Notes: generated from the letters alone by a model not told the origin. A stretch of DNA of 64,000 nt from Chitinophaga solisilvae (GCF_009928525.1 NZ_JAABOK010000008.1:1-64000); one strand, 5' to 3'. Shown: positions 45,787-54,648, counted from the stretch's first letter. Numbers and translations are program-made.

Positions 45787-47937
45787 TTATAAATTAACTG
45801 TAAGGGCACAACGGAAGTTACGCGGCGCCACCTGTACCCAATAATACATGTCATTCCGCTTCCAGGCAGTGCTGTACAAATGATCGTCCAGGATATTGTT
45901 GACGATCAGGTTGAGGCTATACTTCTTCCTTGTATAGGAGATCCCTGCATCCAGGCGGAAGAAATCCTTCAGCGCTTCCGGATTGGTGGTAGTATATCGC
46001 TCTGCGCGGCCTGCCATATACTGATATCCCGCAGAAACAGCGATACCCGGCAGTTTGGCCAGCGGCAATGCATAATTCAGCCAGGTGTTCTGTATATGCT
46101 TTATTCTGTTAGGTGTTGCCATGCCCACCATTTCAGGATTCTTCTCGTCCCTGGTAATCTTCGATTCGGTAAAGGCATAGTTCATGACAAGGTTCAGTCC
46201 TTTTGCGACGCGGCCTCTTACATCCAGCTCTACTCCTTCCGACCTGTTTTCTCCCGTCTGATAAATGGCGTTTGATACTGGATCCCGCAGGATTGTCCGT
46301 TTCCGGTAGATCTGGTAAACAGATAACGTTGTATTCCAGGTGCCATCATGCCAGTCTTTTTTGATACCTGCTTCATAACTCTTACCTGTCAGCGGTTTCA
46401 GTGGAGAGCCGTCATACGCTACACCTGCCTGTGGCAGATACGAGTGGTCATACAATGCATACACGCTGGTTGCGGGTGTCAGCATATAGTTAACGCCTAT
46501 ACGCGGAGTAACCACCAGGTCGCGGGCATCCGTCTTTGTACCATACTGGTTAAAATCAGCGCTGGACTGTGTCATACGGACGCCTGCATTTACCTTTAAT
46601 TTATCCGTTAATGATATTTCATCCATCACATAGGCTGAAATATAATACAGCCGGCCTTTTGTACGGTTCTTTTCTCCGGTGATATCATTCTCTGATTCAA
46701 ATGAACCACCTGTTCCGCTGTTGTTGATCACATTACCGTATTTCGGGTTACTGATGCTCAACGGATACACAGTGCTGGCGGTTTCCCAGGTGTCAGTGGT
46801 GTTGTTTTTCTTGTCATTAAAGTCTATGCCCCCCATCACGGCATGGCCGACAGCACCGGTTTTAAACCTGCCCTGGACATATGCCTGCGCTGAAAAAGTA
46901 TTGTAGCCTACGCCATCGTACACATAATATCTGTTCAGTATATCAGGATTCTGATTGTTTTTTCCGTATACCCAGAATATGCTGCCATTATATTCATTGT
47001 TGATATTACTGATGCGGGTCGTCAGCTTCCAGTCATCATTGAACTTATGTTCTGCCGTGAAGAAGATATTGTGATCGTTGGCCCGGTAAGGTCTGGTGTT
47101 GGGATCAGTTATAGAAAAATCCCGTGGCAGGGTACCATAACCATAAGGCGATATCTGCGCTTCGCTGAGTAACAGATAATTCATCCGCTGATAAATATAT
47201 TCAAGCGTGAATGATGTTTTTTTGCCGGCCAGATATTTTATAGATGGTGCGATCAGCATTCTTGTACTGTTATCAAATTTCATGAATCCTTTCGTACCCA
47301 TGCCCATCATATTAAAACGGTACTGCCATTTTCCCTTGTCATCCAGTACGCCGCCCATATCCGATTCAGCGCGGAACAGGCCGAAGCTGCCGGACATCAG
47401 TTTAAACGTGTGTTTCTTTATGCCGGTCGGTTTCTTGGTGACAATATTATAGGAGCCGGCAGGATCGCTGAGGGCTGTCATAAATCCGGCTGGGCCCTTT
47501 ACGAATTCAATTGTTTCAATCATGGCTGCATCATCGCCGAGCGGGCCTTTAATCAACGGCCGCAGGTCAACACCATTACGTTGTGCATTGATGTACCCTC
47601 CGCGGGAATAAATATCCGGCGATACCGCATTATGCAGTTCTTCGCGCATAGTACCGCTTACATTGCGGGTAACGCTTTCTATCAGGTTATAAACTACCTG
47701 ATCTTTTAAAACTTCAGCGCTGATAATTTGTATATTCTGTGGTGTTTCTATCAATGGTGATTGCAGGCGCAAATCAGCAGATATTTTACTCAGATTATAC
47801 TTCTTATAGTATTTACTGGTCACAGTCAGTTCATCCAGCATCAGTACCTTTAACGAGTCTGATGTTTCTTTTTCCTGTGCGGAAACATGCAGACAGGAAA
47901 AGGCCAATGCCGCCAGGGACATAGTTTTCCTAAACAT
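45787..47937 (-). CDS. TonB-dependent siderophore-type receptor
   Basis: A 716-residue outer-membrane receptor. I start it at the ATG at 47937, giving a signal peptide (MFRKTMSLAALAFSCLHVSAQ). The plug domain (about 30-190) contains ETPQNIQIISAEVL, SRGGYINAQRNGVDLR and VKGPAGFM, as in siderophore receptors, and the remainder is the barrel ending in an aromatic strand (FRCALTVNL). No carboxypeptidase-like domain precedes the plug. It heads the leftward uptake operon, with the binding lipoprotein only 9 nt downstream. Ligand could be a nickel or iron complex. Confidence 0.94.
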   Translation of the reverse strand: MFRKTMSLAALAFSCLHVSAQEKETSDSLKVLMLDELTVTSKYYKKYNLSKISADLRLQSPLIETPQNIQIISAEVLKDQVVYNLIESVTRNVSGTMREELHNAVSPDIYSRGGYINAQRNGVDLRPLIKGPLGDDAAMIETIEFVKGPAGFMTALSDPAGSYNIVTKKPTGIKKHTFKLMSGSFGLFRAESDMGGVLDDKGKWQYRFNMMGMGTKGFMKFDNSTRMLIAPSIKYLAGKKTSFTLEYIYQRMNYLLLSEAQISPYGYGTLPRDFSITDPNTRPYRANDHNIFFTAEHKFNDDWKLTTRISNINNEYNGSIFWVYGKNNQNPDILNRYYVYDGVGYNTFSAQAYVQGRFKTGAVGHAVMGGIDFNDKKNNTTDTWETASTVYPLSISNPKYGNVINNSGTGGSFESENDITGEKNRTKGRLYYISAYVMDEISLTDKLKVNAGVRMTQSSADFNQYGTKTDARDLVVTPRIGVNYMLTPATSVYALYDHSYLPQAGVAYDGSPLKPLTGKSYEAGIKKDWHDGTWNTTLSVYQIYRKRTILRDPVSNAIYQTGENRSEGVELDVRGRVAKGLNLVMNYAFTESKITRDEKNPEMVGMATPNRIKHIQNTWLNYALPLAKLPGIAVSAGYQYMAGRAERYTTTNPEALKDFFRLDAGISYTRKKYSLNLIVNNILDDHLYSTAWKRNDMYYWVQVAPRNFRCALTVNL

Positions 47938-48153
47938 ATTAAATAAAAAAATTAGCAAATAAAATTGGTAATAGTGGAAGTCCGCGCGTCAACGGAGTGT
48001 AGCCATGTGTGCCAGTAGAAGTAGCAAGAATTTTATTTTCGTGCCACGAAGGTCGTTTTTTTTGCGTGAATAAAAAACGTCATCAGAAAAAAAAATTTAG
48101 AACAATATGTTAAAAGATCAGCAGCAAATCATAATTAATCAATTAAGTACTTG

Positions 48154-48180
48154 TTGTTTAATAACTTTTTACTACTTTCG
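48154..48180 (+). promoter_or_regulatory. candidate promoter of small membrane protein gene
   Basis: TTGTTT at 48154 and TACTTTCG at 48173-48180 are 19 nt apart (start to start), close to the Bacteroidota TTTG/TAnnTTTG pair with one deviation (C for T in the -7). The downstream start is at 48208. Confidence 0.4.
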
Positions 48181-48207
48181 CCGCGATTCATACGCAGTCA
48201 CACTTCT

Positions 48208-48588
48208 ATGCGGTTACAAAAACACACATATCAATTAATCCGCCGACTTTCTGCCATTCTCGCCATGTTGTTTTTCACATGGGTGACTGTAAGTATGCCC
48301 TACATTTTAACTAAACAGGCAGAACAAAAACAAAAAATATATTCTGTCAGCAAGGATAATACGGATTCCGAATCCAGTTCTGATCTAAATGAAGAGCGCT
48401 CCGGCCTCAATGAAGAGCGGGTGGAAGAAGATACGCTGCTCTCCGAATTTATTTGTGAGCGGAAAGAGATGCTGACTATTATCCCTGATCCTGTTCAGCT
48501 TATTATGGGAGAAGATACCTTCTATCTGGATAACCACTCCCTTGAATTGATTACTCCGCCTCCGGAAGGCACCCATACCTTAGCCTGA
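48208..48588 (+). CDS. small single-pass membrane protein of unknown function
   Basis: A 126-residue protein starting at the ATG at 48208 after a candidate promoter; the frame back to 48151 runs through that promoter. One membrane segment lies at about residues 16-34 (AILAMLFFTWVTVSMPYIL), preceded by a basic N-terminus. The rest is acidic and polar, with a duplicated LNEER unit near residues 60-72. No family recognised. It sits divergently from the TonB receptor and upstream of ureA, about 290 nt away, so it may belong functionally to either transport or urease operon. Confidence 0.6.
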   Translation: MRLQKHTYQLIRRLSAILAMLFFTWVTVSMPYILTKQAEQKQKIYSVSKDNTDSESSSDLNEERSGLNEERVEEDTLLSEFICERKEMLTIIPDPVQLIMGEDTFYLDNHSLELITPPPEGTHTLA

Positions 48589-48608
48589 TTTTATTTTCGA
48601 TTCTAGGT

Positions 48609-48633
48609 GAATAACGTGTAGAAGACGTTGTTC
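48609..48633. promoter_or_regulatory. dyad 1 upstream of urease operon
   Basis: GAATAACGT and ACGTTGTTC flank a 7-nt spacer; the half sites are complementary except for one position. A second copy lies at 48686. Candidate operator (for NikR or another regulator) or part of an RNA leader structure upstream of ureA. Confidence 0.5.
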
Positions 48634-48685
48634 CGTCCTGCTATTTTTCAGGTTGTCAATTGTGAATTTATTCTCTTTTTATTGC

Positions 48686-48710
48686 GAATAACGCGCAGGA
48701 AACGTTGTAT
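48686..48710. promoter_or_regulatory. dyad 2 upstream of urease operon
   Basis: GAATAACGC and ACGTTGTAT with the same 7-nt spacer as dyad 1, 77 nt downstream of it and about 170 nt before ureA. The surrounding 50 nt also resemble the surroundings of dyad 1 (roughly two thirds identical by eye), so the two look like a diverged direct repeat. Confidence 0.5.
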
Positions 48711-48881
48711 CGTGCCTTCTTTTCCAGGAGGGTCACCTGCTGCATCTGTTTTCATTTCCATGACCGGCAACATATAAAAATGTAGCGCTGTTCAGCCTTT
48801 TCGGGCTGTCCCTGCCATACCTGTGTCCGGCTATACAGGAAGGCGTCCAGAAGTATTCTATCATAACAAAATACAATTACT

Positions 48882-49187
48882 ATGCATCTAACCACCCGGG
48901 AAATTGAGAAGCTGTTATTACACCAGGCAGGAGAGCTCGCAGCCAAACGGCTAAAGCGCGGAGTGAAATTAAACTACCCGGAATGTATTGCCTACATCTC
49001 CAGTGAAATCATGGAACAGGCCAGGGATGGCAAAAAATCAGTGGCGGAATTAATGGAATGGGGCACGAAGCTGCTGACCAGAAGTCAGGTCATGGAAGGT
49101 GTTCCGGAAATGATCCACGACATCCAGATTGAGGCTTTGTTTCCGGACGGAAACAAACTGGTCACCATTCATGACCCGATCCGATAA
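48882..49187 (+). CDS. ureA: urease subunit gamma
   Basis: A 101-residue gamma subunit, the normal size for the family. HLTTREIEKLLLHQAGELAAKRLKRGVKLNYPE is the classic N-terminus, and GVPEMIHDIQIEALFPDGNKLVTIHDPI the classic C-terminus. It is a structural part of the (UreABC)3 enzyme and carries no metal ligands. No signal peptide. First gene of an eleven-gene operon running to nikR. Upstream lie two dyads and the promoter region. Confidence 0.97.
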   Translation: MHLTTREIEKLLLHQAGELAAKRLKRGVKLNYPECIAYISSEIMEQARDGKKSVAELMEWGTKLLTRSQVMEGVPEMIHDIQIEALFPDGNKLVTIHDPIR

Positions 49188-49220
49188 CATCAATTGCATA
49201 ACCTGTTAAATGAATTAATA

Positions 49221-49592
49221 ATGATACCCGGAGAACTTATTCTGAAGAGAGAAGATATTATCTGCAATGCAAAAAAGAATACGGTAAGAATAGAAGTGAA
49301 AAATACCGGTGACCGCCCTATTCAGGTGGGCTCGCACTTCCACTTTTTTGAAGTCAACAAGGCGCTCGACTTCGACAGAAACCGGGCGTTCGGTATGCGG
49401 CTCAATATCCCTGCCAGTACAGCGGTACGTTTTGAACCCGGCGAAAAAAAGATGGTGATCCTGGTGGAATTCGGCGGCAAAAAAAATATCCATGGGTTCA
49501 ACAACCTGACCGATGGCAATGCCGCCAGCAATACGGTTAAAACCGAAGCGATAGCCAGAGCAAAGAAAAACAATTTCAAAGGCGCCAAATAA
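49221..49592 (+). CDS. ureB: urease subunit beta
   Basis: A 123-residue beta subunit. I use the ATG at 49221 (MIPGEL), the typical UreB start; a TTG at 49194 gives a longer frame. Conserved blocks are NTGDRPIQVGSHFHFFEVN and GMRLNIPASTAVRFEPGE. It has a C-terminal extension with basic residues (ARAKKNNFKGAK) beyond the core. No signal peptide, so if the enzyme is exported it must travel with UreC. Confidence 0.96.
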   Translation: MIPGELILKREDIICNAKKNTVRIEVKNTGDRPIQVGSHFHFFEVNKALDFDRNRAFGMRLNIPASTAVRFEPGEKKMVILVEFGGKKNIHGFNNLTDGNAASNTVKTEAIARAKKNNFKGAK

Positions 49593-49636
49593 CAGGCATC
49601 CTTTGAAGCATTTCACTTTTCATTAAATCAAAAAGT

Positions 49637-51505
49637 ATGTCCGAGAATAAAGAGAACAAAAAAAAGGGTGGAACCTGGAACAGGAGGGAATGGATCAAAA
49701 TTGTGGGAGTTACCACCGCCGGCCTAACGGTGATGGGCCTGAACAAGGCCTTTGCTCAGAACAGCAATGAGGTAAGATTTGAGAACGGGAACCTTTATAT
49801 TAAGCGTGAAAAATATGCGTCTCTCTTCGGTCCTACTACAGGCGACAAAATGCGCCTGGCCGATACAGAGCTGTTTATTGAGATAGAAAAAGATTACCAG
49901 GTTTATGGCGAAGAGAACAAATTCGGCGGCGGTAAAACGGTGCGGGATGGTATGGGACAAGCCACTTCTGCCCTCGATAAAGACGTGCTGGATCTCTGTA
50001 TTCTCGGCGCCATCATCATCGATCACTGGGGAATTGTAAAAGCGGATATCGGTATTAAGGATGGGAAAATCAAAGCCATCGGTAAAGCCGGTAATCCTGA
50101 TACGCAGGACGGTGTAACGCCGGGCATGATTATCGGTCCCGGTACAGAAGTGCATGGCGGCTGGGGCTATATCGTTACCCCTGGCGGCATTGATACCCAC
50201 ATCCACTTTATCTGTCCGGAGATCATCGACACTGCACTGTATAGCGGTCTGACTACACTGATCGGCGGCGGCGCAGGGCCTAACGACGGTACCCTGGCTA
50301 CCACGGTTACTGCCGGTAAGTTCTTCATGGAAAAGATGCTGCAGGCATCAGAAGACCTGCCTATCAACGTAGGCTTCTTCGGCAAGGGCAACGTATCCAA
50401 TGAAGAAGCGCAGGCCGAAATGATCAGGGCGGGTGCGCTGGGTATGAAGGTCCATGAAGACTGGGGCGCCACGCCATCCACCATCGATATGGCGCTGCGG
50501 GTAGCCGACAAATACGACACCCAGGTAGCCATCCATACTGATACCCTGAACGAAGCAGGTTATCTGGAAGATACCATCAGGGCCATCAACGGAAGAGTGA
50601 TCCACACTTTCCATACAGAAGGCGCCGGCGGCGGGCACGCACCGGATATTATCCAGATTGCGATGTATCCCAACATCCTGCCATCTTCCACCAATCCTAC
50701 CAAGCCCTATACCTTTAACACCGTTGCCGAACACGTGGACATGCTGATGGTGTGCCATCACCTGAGCCCTGAAATCAAGGAGGACGTTGCTTTTGCCGAT
50801 TCGCGCATCCGCCCTTCCACCATCGCGGCGGAAGACGTTTTGCATGATCTCGGCGTCATCAGCATGATGAGCTCCGACTCCCAGGCGATGGGCCGTGTTG
50901 GTGAAGTAATCACCCGCACCTGGCAGACCGCCCACAAAATGAAAATACAGCGGGGCGCCTTACCGGAAGATAACAAACAGGGCAACGACAACTTCCGGGT
51001 AAAAAGATATATGGCCAAATACACCATCAACCCGGCGAAATCGCACGGTATCGATGAATATGTAGGCTCCATAGAACCCGGCAAGATTGCGGATCTCGTT
51101 ATCTGGCGACCGGAATTCTTCGGTATAAAACCGGAGATGATCTACAAATCAGGTATGATCGTAGCCTCCAAAATGGGGGATCCGAACGCGTCTATCCCAA
51201 CACCGCAACCTGTACTCTACCGCAAAATGTACGGCGCATATGGCGGCGCCACAGCGCAGACCAGCTACAACTTCGTATCCAAAATATCCATAGAATCCGG
51301 CAACATCGGGAAACTGGGACTGAAAAAGAAATCGCTGCCGGTGAAAGGATGCAGAACCGTTGGAAAGAAAGACATGGTGCACAACAGTGCCATGCCTAAA
51401 CTGGAAGTGGATCCGGAAACATATGTAGTGAAAATTGACGGCAAGGTAGCCACCTGCGAACCTTTGAAAGTTGTTCCGCTGGCGCAGCGTTACCTGTTGT
51501 TTTAA
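49637..51505 (+). CDS. ureC: urease catalytic subunit alpha with N-terminal Tat-like signal peptide
   Basis: A 622-residue catalytic subunit hydrolysing urea to ammonia and carbamate at a dinickel site. All key residues are present: His188 and His190 (THIH), the lysine to be carbamylated Lys271 (GMKVHEDWG), His300, His326, catalytic His374 in VCHHL and Asp414. The family normally begins near the block IKREKYASLFGPTTGDK; here about 48 residues precede it. They read as a Tat signal peptide: basic N-region, Arg16-Arg17 in NRREWIK, hydrophobic core at about 21-35, and AFA before Gln41. This indicates export of a folded, nickel-loaded urease. A start at the internal ATG 49733 (Met33) would remove the signal, so the start needs proof. 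It follows ureB by 44 nt. Confidence 0.95.
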   Translation: MSENKENKKKGGTWNRREWIKIVGVTTAGLTVMGLNKAFAQNSNEVRFENGNLYIKREKYASLFGPTTGDKMRLADTELFIEIEKDYQVYGEENKFGGGKTVRDGMGQATSALDKDVLDLCILGAIIIDHWGIVKADIGIKDGKIKAIGKAGNPDTQDGVTPGMIIGPGTEVHGGWGYIVTPGGIDTHIHFICPEIIDTALYSGLTTLIGGGAGPNDGTLATTVTAGKFFMEKMLQASEDLPINVGFFGKGNVSNEEAQAEMIRAGALGMKVHEDWGATPSTIDMALRVADKYDTQVAIHTDTLNEAGYLEDTIRAINGRVIHTFHTEGAGGGHAPDIIQIAMYPNILPSSTNPTKPYTFNTVAEHVDMLMVCHHLSPEIKEDVAFADSRIRPSTIAAEDVLHDLGVISMMSSDSQAMGRVGEVITRTWQTAHKMKIQRGALPEDNKQGNDNFRVKRYMAKYTINPAKSHGIDEYVGSIEPGKIADLVIWRPEFFGIKPEMIYKSGMIVASKMGDPNASIPTPQPVLYRKMYGAYGGATAQTSYNFVSKISIESGNIGKLGLKKKSLPVKGCRTVGKKDMVHNSAMPKLEVDPETYVVKIDGKVATCEPLKVVPLAQRYLLF

Positions 51506-51517
51506 AATTATGCAGTG

Positions 51518-51979
51518 ATGATCATTATTGAAGAAGTGCTGAAAAATCCGGTTACCGGAAACAGGAAAGGAGATGTTTTTGAAATTGAATGGTATGAAAC
51601 TGCCAAAACAATTATCAGACGCCCTACCCGCTCCGGAATGGAAATAGTGATCAGAAAACACAACGGCATCCCGCTGGCCGACGGCGATATTTTATGGATG
51701 GACGATGAAAAATACATTGAGCTGGTGATAAAGCCCTGCGAGTGTATTGTGTTTACACCAAAAACACTGAAGGAAATGGGGATTATTTGTTTTGAGATCG
51801 GCAACAAACATATCCCCATTTACATCGATGAGGAGCATAGCATAAGCGTGGCCTACGAGTCGCCCTTATATATGCAGCTGCAGAGAGCCGGTTATGAGCC
51901 CCGCATTGAAGAACGCAAACTGTTGCAGACACATATGCTGCGGGCTCATAGCCATGGTAATAACCATGCAAATGAATAA
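51518..51979 (+). CDS. ureE: urease accessory protein UreE (nickel chaperone)
   Basis: A 153-residue metallochaperone that delivers nickel to the urease apo-enzyme through UreG. I start it at the ATG at 51518; a GTG three bases earlier is less likely. The N-terminal domain has RRPTRSGMEIVIRK, and the C-terminal domain has CFEIGNKHIPIYI with the conserved His. The tail is short and moderately His-rich (HMLRAHSHGNNH), giving extra nickel-binding residues. Follows ureC by 12 nt. Confidence 0.95.
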   Translation: MIIIEEVLKNPVTGNRKGDVFEIEWYETAKTIIRRPTRSGMEIVIRKHNGIPLADGDILWMDDEKYIELVIKPCECIVFTPKTLKEMGIICFEIGNKHIPIYIDEEHSISVAYESPLYMQLQRAGYEPRIEERKLLQTHMLRAHSHGNNHANE

Positions 51980-51982
51980 TAA

Positions 51983-52669
51983 ATGCAGAAACTATTAACA
52001 CTGTTGCAGGTGAACGACTCCATGTTCCCTATAGGAAGCTTTACACATTCCTATGGGCTGGAATCTTATGTGAATGCCGGAATTGTGCACGATAACCTTT
52101 CAGCTGCCGAATATGCCAGAACAATGCTGGAGCATAATATCTACTACAACGATGCCGCTTTCCTGTACAGGACCCTCTCCTTACCCACCGGAAAAAAAAG
52201 ATGGGATAAACTGGCAGAGCTGGATGTGCTGGTCACTGCTTTAAAGGCATCCTATGAAATAAGAGATGCCAGTAAAAAGCTCGCAATACGCTTCCTCAAG
52301 CTGGTGAATGAGCTGAAGATATATCCTGTTTGCAGGAAGTATGCGGAAGCCATCCAGCAGGGAGAACTGCACGGGCATTACGCCATCGCATTCGGATTAT
52401 ATGTGAAGGCCGCAGGCATCTCCACAGAAGAAGCCCTCAGCGCATTTTACTATAATTCGCTGAATGGTATTATCACCAACTGCGCCAAAACGGTGCCCAT
52501 CAGTCAGACTGCCGGGCAGAAAATACTGTTCGGGCTCCAGCCGGTCATTGCCAGGCTGGTGAACAAACAGAAAGATATGGACGAGCAGCAGCTGGGCTTA
52601 TGTTGTATAGGACAGGAAATAAAATGTATGCAGCATGAAAAACTGCATACCCGCATTTACATTTCCTGA
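51983..52669 (+). CDS. ureF: urease accessory protein UreF
   Basis: A 228-residue all-helical protein. The N-terminus (LLTLLQVNDSMFPIGSFTHSYGLESYV) is the family signature. UreF joins UreD and UreG on the apo-urease and gates the GTP-driven nickel transfer. Starts 3 nt after ureE, so translation is coupled. No signal peptide, so maturation is cytoplasmic even if the enzyme is later exported. Confidence 0.95.
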   Translation: MQKLLTLLQVNDSMFPIGSFTHSYGLESYVNAGIVHDNLSAAEYARTMLEHNIYYNDAAFLYRTLSLPTGKKRWDKLAELDVLVTALKASYEIRDASKKLAIRFLKLVNELKIYPVCRKYAEAIQQGELHGHYAIAFGLYVKAAGISTEEALSAFYYNSLNGIITNCAKTVPISQTAGQKILFGLQPVIARLVNKQKDMDEQQLGLCCIGQEIKCMQHEKLHTRIYIS

Positions 52670-52694
52670 TCTTTTAATTTTAAATTCTTGTGAC

Positions 52695-53303
52695 ATGACG
52701 AAATATGTAAAAGTAGGTGTAGCCGGTCCCGTAGGATCCGGGAAAACAGCCCTGATAGAGGCGCTGACGAGAGAGATGAGCAATGACTACAGCATCTGCG
52801 TAGTCACAAATGATATCTACACCAAGGAAGATGCGCAGTTCATGATTAAAAATTCCAAACTGCCGGCAGACAGAATCCGCGGTGTAGAAACAGGAGGATG
52901 CCCGCACACGGCCATCCGGGAAGACGCCTCTATGAACCTCGAAGCAGTGGAAGAGCTGGTAAAGCTTCATCCTGATACGGAAATTGTATTCATAGAAAGC
53001 GGTGGCGATAACCTGGCGGCGACCTTCAGCCCTGACCTGGCAGATGTGACCATCTTTGTGATAGATGTGGCAGAAGGCGAGAAAATACCGCGCAAGGGAG
53101 GTCCTGGTATTACACGGTCCGACTTACTGCTCATCAACAAAATAGATCTGGCGCCTTACGTAGGTGCAAGCCTGGAAGTAATGGAAAGAGACGCGAAAAA
53201 AATGAGGGGCGACAAGCCATTCCTCAAAACCAACATCCGGGAAAAGCTGGGACTGAACGATGTCATTACCTGGATCAAGAAATACGCATTACTCGAAGCA
53301 TAA
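52695..53303 (+). CDS. ureG: urease accessory GTPase UreG
   Basis: A 202-residue SIMIBI-class GTPase. I start it at the ATG at 52695 (MTKYVKVGVAG); a frame to 52635 overlaps ureF. P-loop GPVGSGKT at 11-18, the nickel-binding Cys69-Pro-His71 motif in GGCPHTAI, a switch with FIESGGDNL, and guanine motif NKID. It powers transfer of nickel and carbamylation. Among the best conserved urease proteins, and full length here. Confidence 0.97.
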   Translation: MTKYVKVGVAGPVGSGKTALIEALTREMSNDYSICVVTNDIYTKEDAQFMIKNSKLPADRIRGVETGGCPHTAIREDASMNLEAVEELVKLHPDTEIVFIESGGDNLAATFSPDLADVTIFVIDVAEGEKIPRKGGPGITRSDLLLINKIDLAPYVGASLEVMERDAKKMRGDKPFLKTNIREKLGLNDVITWIKKYALLEA

Positions 53304-53314
53304 TCTGAACAACA

Positions 53315-54256
53315 ATGATAAATAGGGATAATTCACTGACAAGCAGGGTTGACATTAGCTGCAAGCGGGAAGGGCCTAAAACCCTGCTGGTGAACAGTTA
53401 TTTTGACATTCCCTATAAAGTGGTGCACTATGGTTCCAAACGCCTGCAGGATCACCTGGAGGTAATGATGATGTGTTACTCTCCCGGCGTTATGGACGGC
53501 GACACGCTGCAGGTAAGCGTGCATTGCCCCGTTAACGCGGAAATGAAACTGTTTACTCAATCATTCAACAAAGTGCACCCCATGAAAAAAGGGGCTTCCC
53601 AGTCGATGCATGTGAAAGTAGATGAGCACGCCCTCCTGCAATATCTGCCGATGCCCACCATCCCCTTCAGGAACGCCATTTTCGATATGGACAACCTGAT
53701 TGAGGTGGCAGCAAACGGACACCTGATATGGGGAGACATTATCAGCGGCGGCCGTATTCATTCCGGCGAGCGGTTCGAGTTCTCGAAACTGCACAGCCGG
53801 ACAAAAGTCTACCGCGGCGGAAAGCTGATTTTCTTTGACAACCAGTTAATGGAACCACGTAAACAGCCGCTGGAACGCATGCTGTTCTTCGAAGGACATA
53901 CCCATCAGGGCACCCTGCTGATTGTCTCTGAATATGCCGCTGCATTTAAGGAAGAGCTGGATGAAGTGCTGACAGAACAGTTCGTGGATATGAGCTACGG
54001 ATTTACCCTATGCGGCAAAAATGCGCTGCTGGTAAGAGCCCTGGGAGAAAGCGGCGAGGCTATGCACGAGTGGCTGTCCAACATCGGCGATATGTGCTGG
54101 AGTTTCATTCAACATCATACCGAAGCCGTTGCTCCGGTAGCAGAGGAAACCATAGCGGCGCCCCTGAAACCGGCGCCGGAAAAGAAAGCAGCACCGGTGG
54201 TGAAAAAAAAGCCTGCGAAAAAAAAGCCTGCCGGAAAAACGGCAGCCAGATTATAA
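53315..54256 (+). CDS. ureD: urease accessory protein UreD with Lys/Pro/Ala tail
   Basis: A 313-residue UreD (UreH) scaffold of beta type. Conserved parts include KTLLVNSYFDIPYKVVHY (beta-strand start), PTIPFRNAIFD and GDIISGGRIHSGERFEF. UreD binds urease directly and forms the tunnel for nickel. The last about 45 residues are a low-complexity tail of Lys, Ala and Pro (KKKPAKKKPAGK) not present in the well studied members. This tail is likely disordered and positively charged; its role is unknown. Follows ureG by 11 nt. Confidence 0.94.
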   Translation: MINRDNSLTSRVDISCKREGPKTLLVNSYFDIPYKVVHYGSKRLQDHLEVMMMCYSPGVMDGDTLQVSVHCPVNAEMKLFTQSFNKVHPMKKGASQSMHVKVDEHALLQYLPMPTIPFRNAIFDMDNLIEVAANGHLIWGDIISGGRIHSGERFEFSKLHSRTKVYRGGKLIFFDNQLMEPRKQPLERMLFFEGHTHQGTLLIVSEYAAAFKEELDEVLTEQFVDMSYGFTLCGKNALLVRALGESGEAMHEWLSNIGDMCWSFIQHHTEAVAPVAEETIAAPLKPAPEKKAAPVVKKKPAKKKPAGKTAARL

Positions 54257-54294
54257 TCCGGGGCTTATGTCCCGGGGAAATTTAAAATGAAGCC

Positions 54295-54636
54295 ATGCAC
54301 GAAGTACCGATAGTCAGAGATATTTTCAATACGCTTCAGGAGAGCCATCCGGATAAGTTCGACCGCATCACCAAGGTGCAGGTAGAAGCCGGGCTTTTAT
54401 GTAATGTACAACCCATCCTGATTCAGAACGCATTTGAAGCACTGATACGTGACGAGCCACAGCTGGCCCATATCGACCTGGAAGTAGTGCTGCTGCCGAT
54501 TATAGCCTGGTGCGGTACCTGCGACAAACACTTCGATGTTATCAGGCACCGGTTCGTGTGCGATTGCGGCACTCCTTCCAGAAAAATTGTGCAGGGCGAA
54601 GAACTGCGCATCAGTAAAGTGGAATTTCTAACCTGA
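54295..54636 (+). CDS. hypA: nickel metallochaperone HypA
   Basis: A 113-residue HypA/HybF protein. The start MHE gives the N-terminal nickel ligand His2. A zinc site is formed by Cys73-x2-Cys76 and Cys89-x-Cys91; the second pair is CxC rather than the usual CxxC, a small oddity. HypA is a hydrogenase nickel donor, but in Helicobacter it also supplies urease. No hydrogenase gene is in the window; its place between ureD and hypB argues for a urease role. Confidence 0.92.
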   Translation: MHEVPIVRDIFNTLQESHPDKFDRITKVQVEAGLLCNVQPILIQNAFEALIRDEPQLAHIDLEVVLLPIIAWCGTCDKHFDVIRHRFVCDCGTPSRKIVQGEELRISKVEFLT

Positions 54637-54648
54637 AAATTAATACAC

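Noticed and set aside
49733..51505. UreC starting at the internal ATG 49733, giving a normal cytoplasmic enzyme
   Set aside because: A start there still leaves about 18 residues before the family core, and the in-frame stretch from 49637 has complete Tat signal grammar at a normal 44-nt spacing from ureB. I keep it as an alternative to test.
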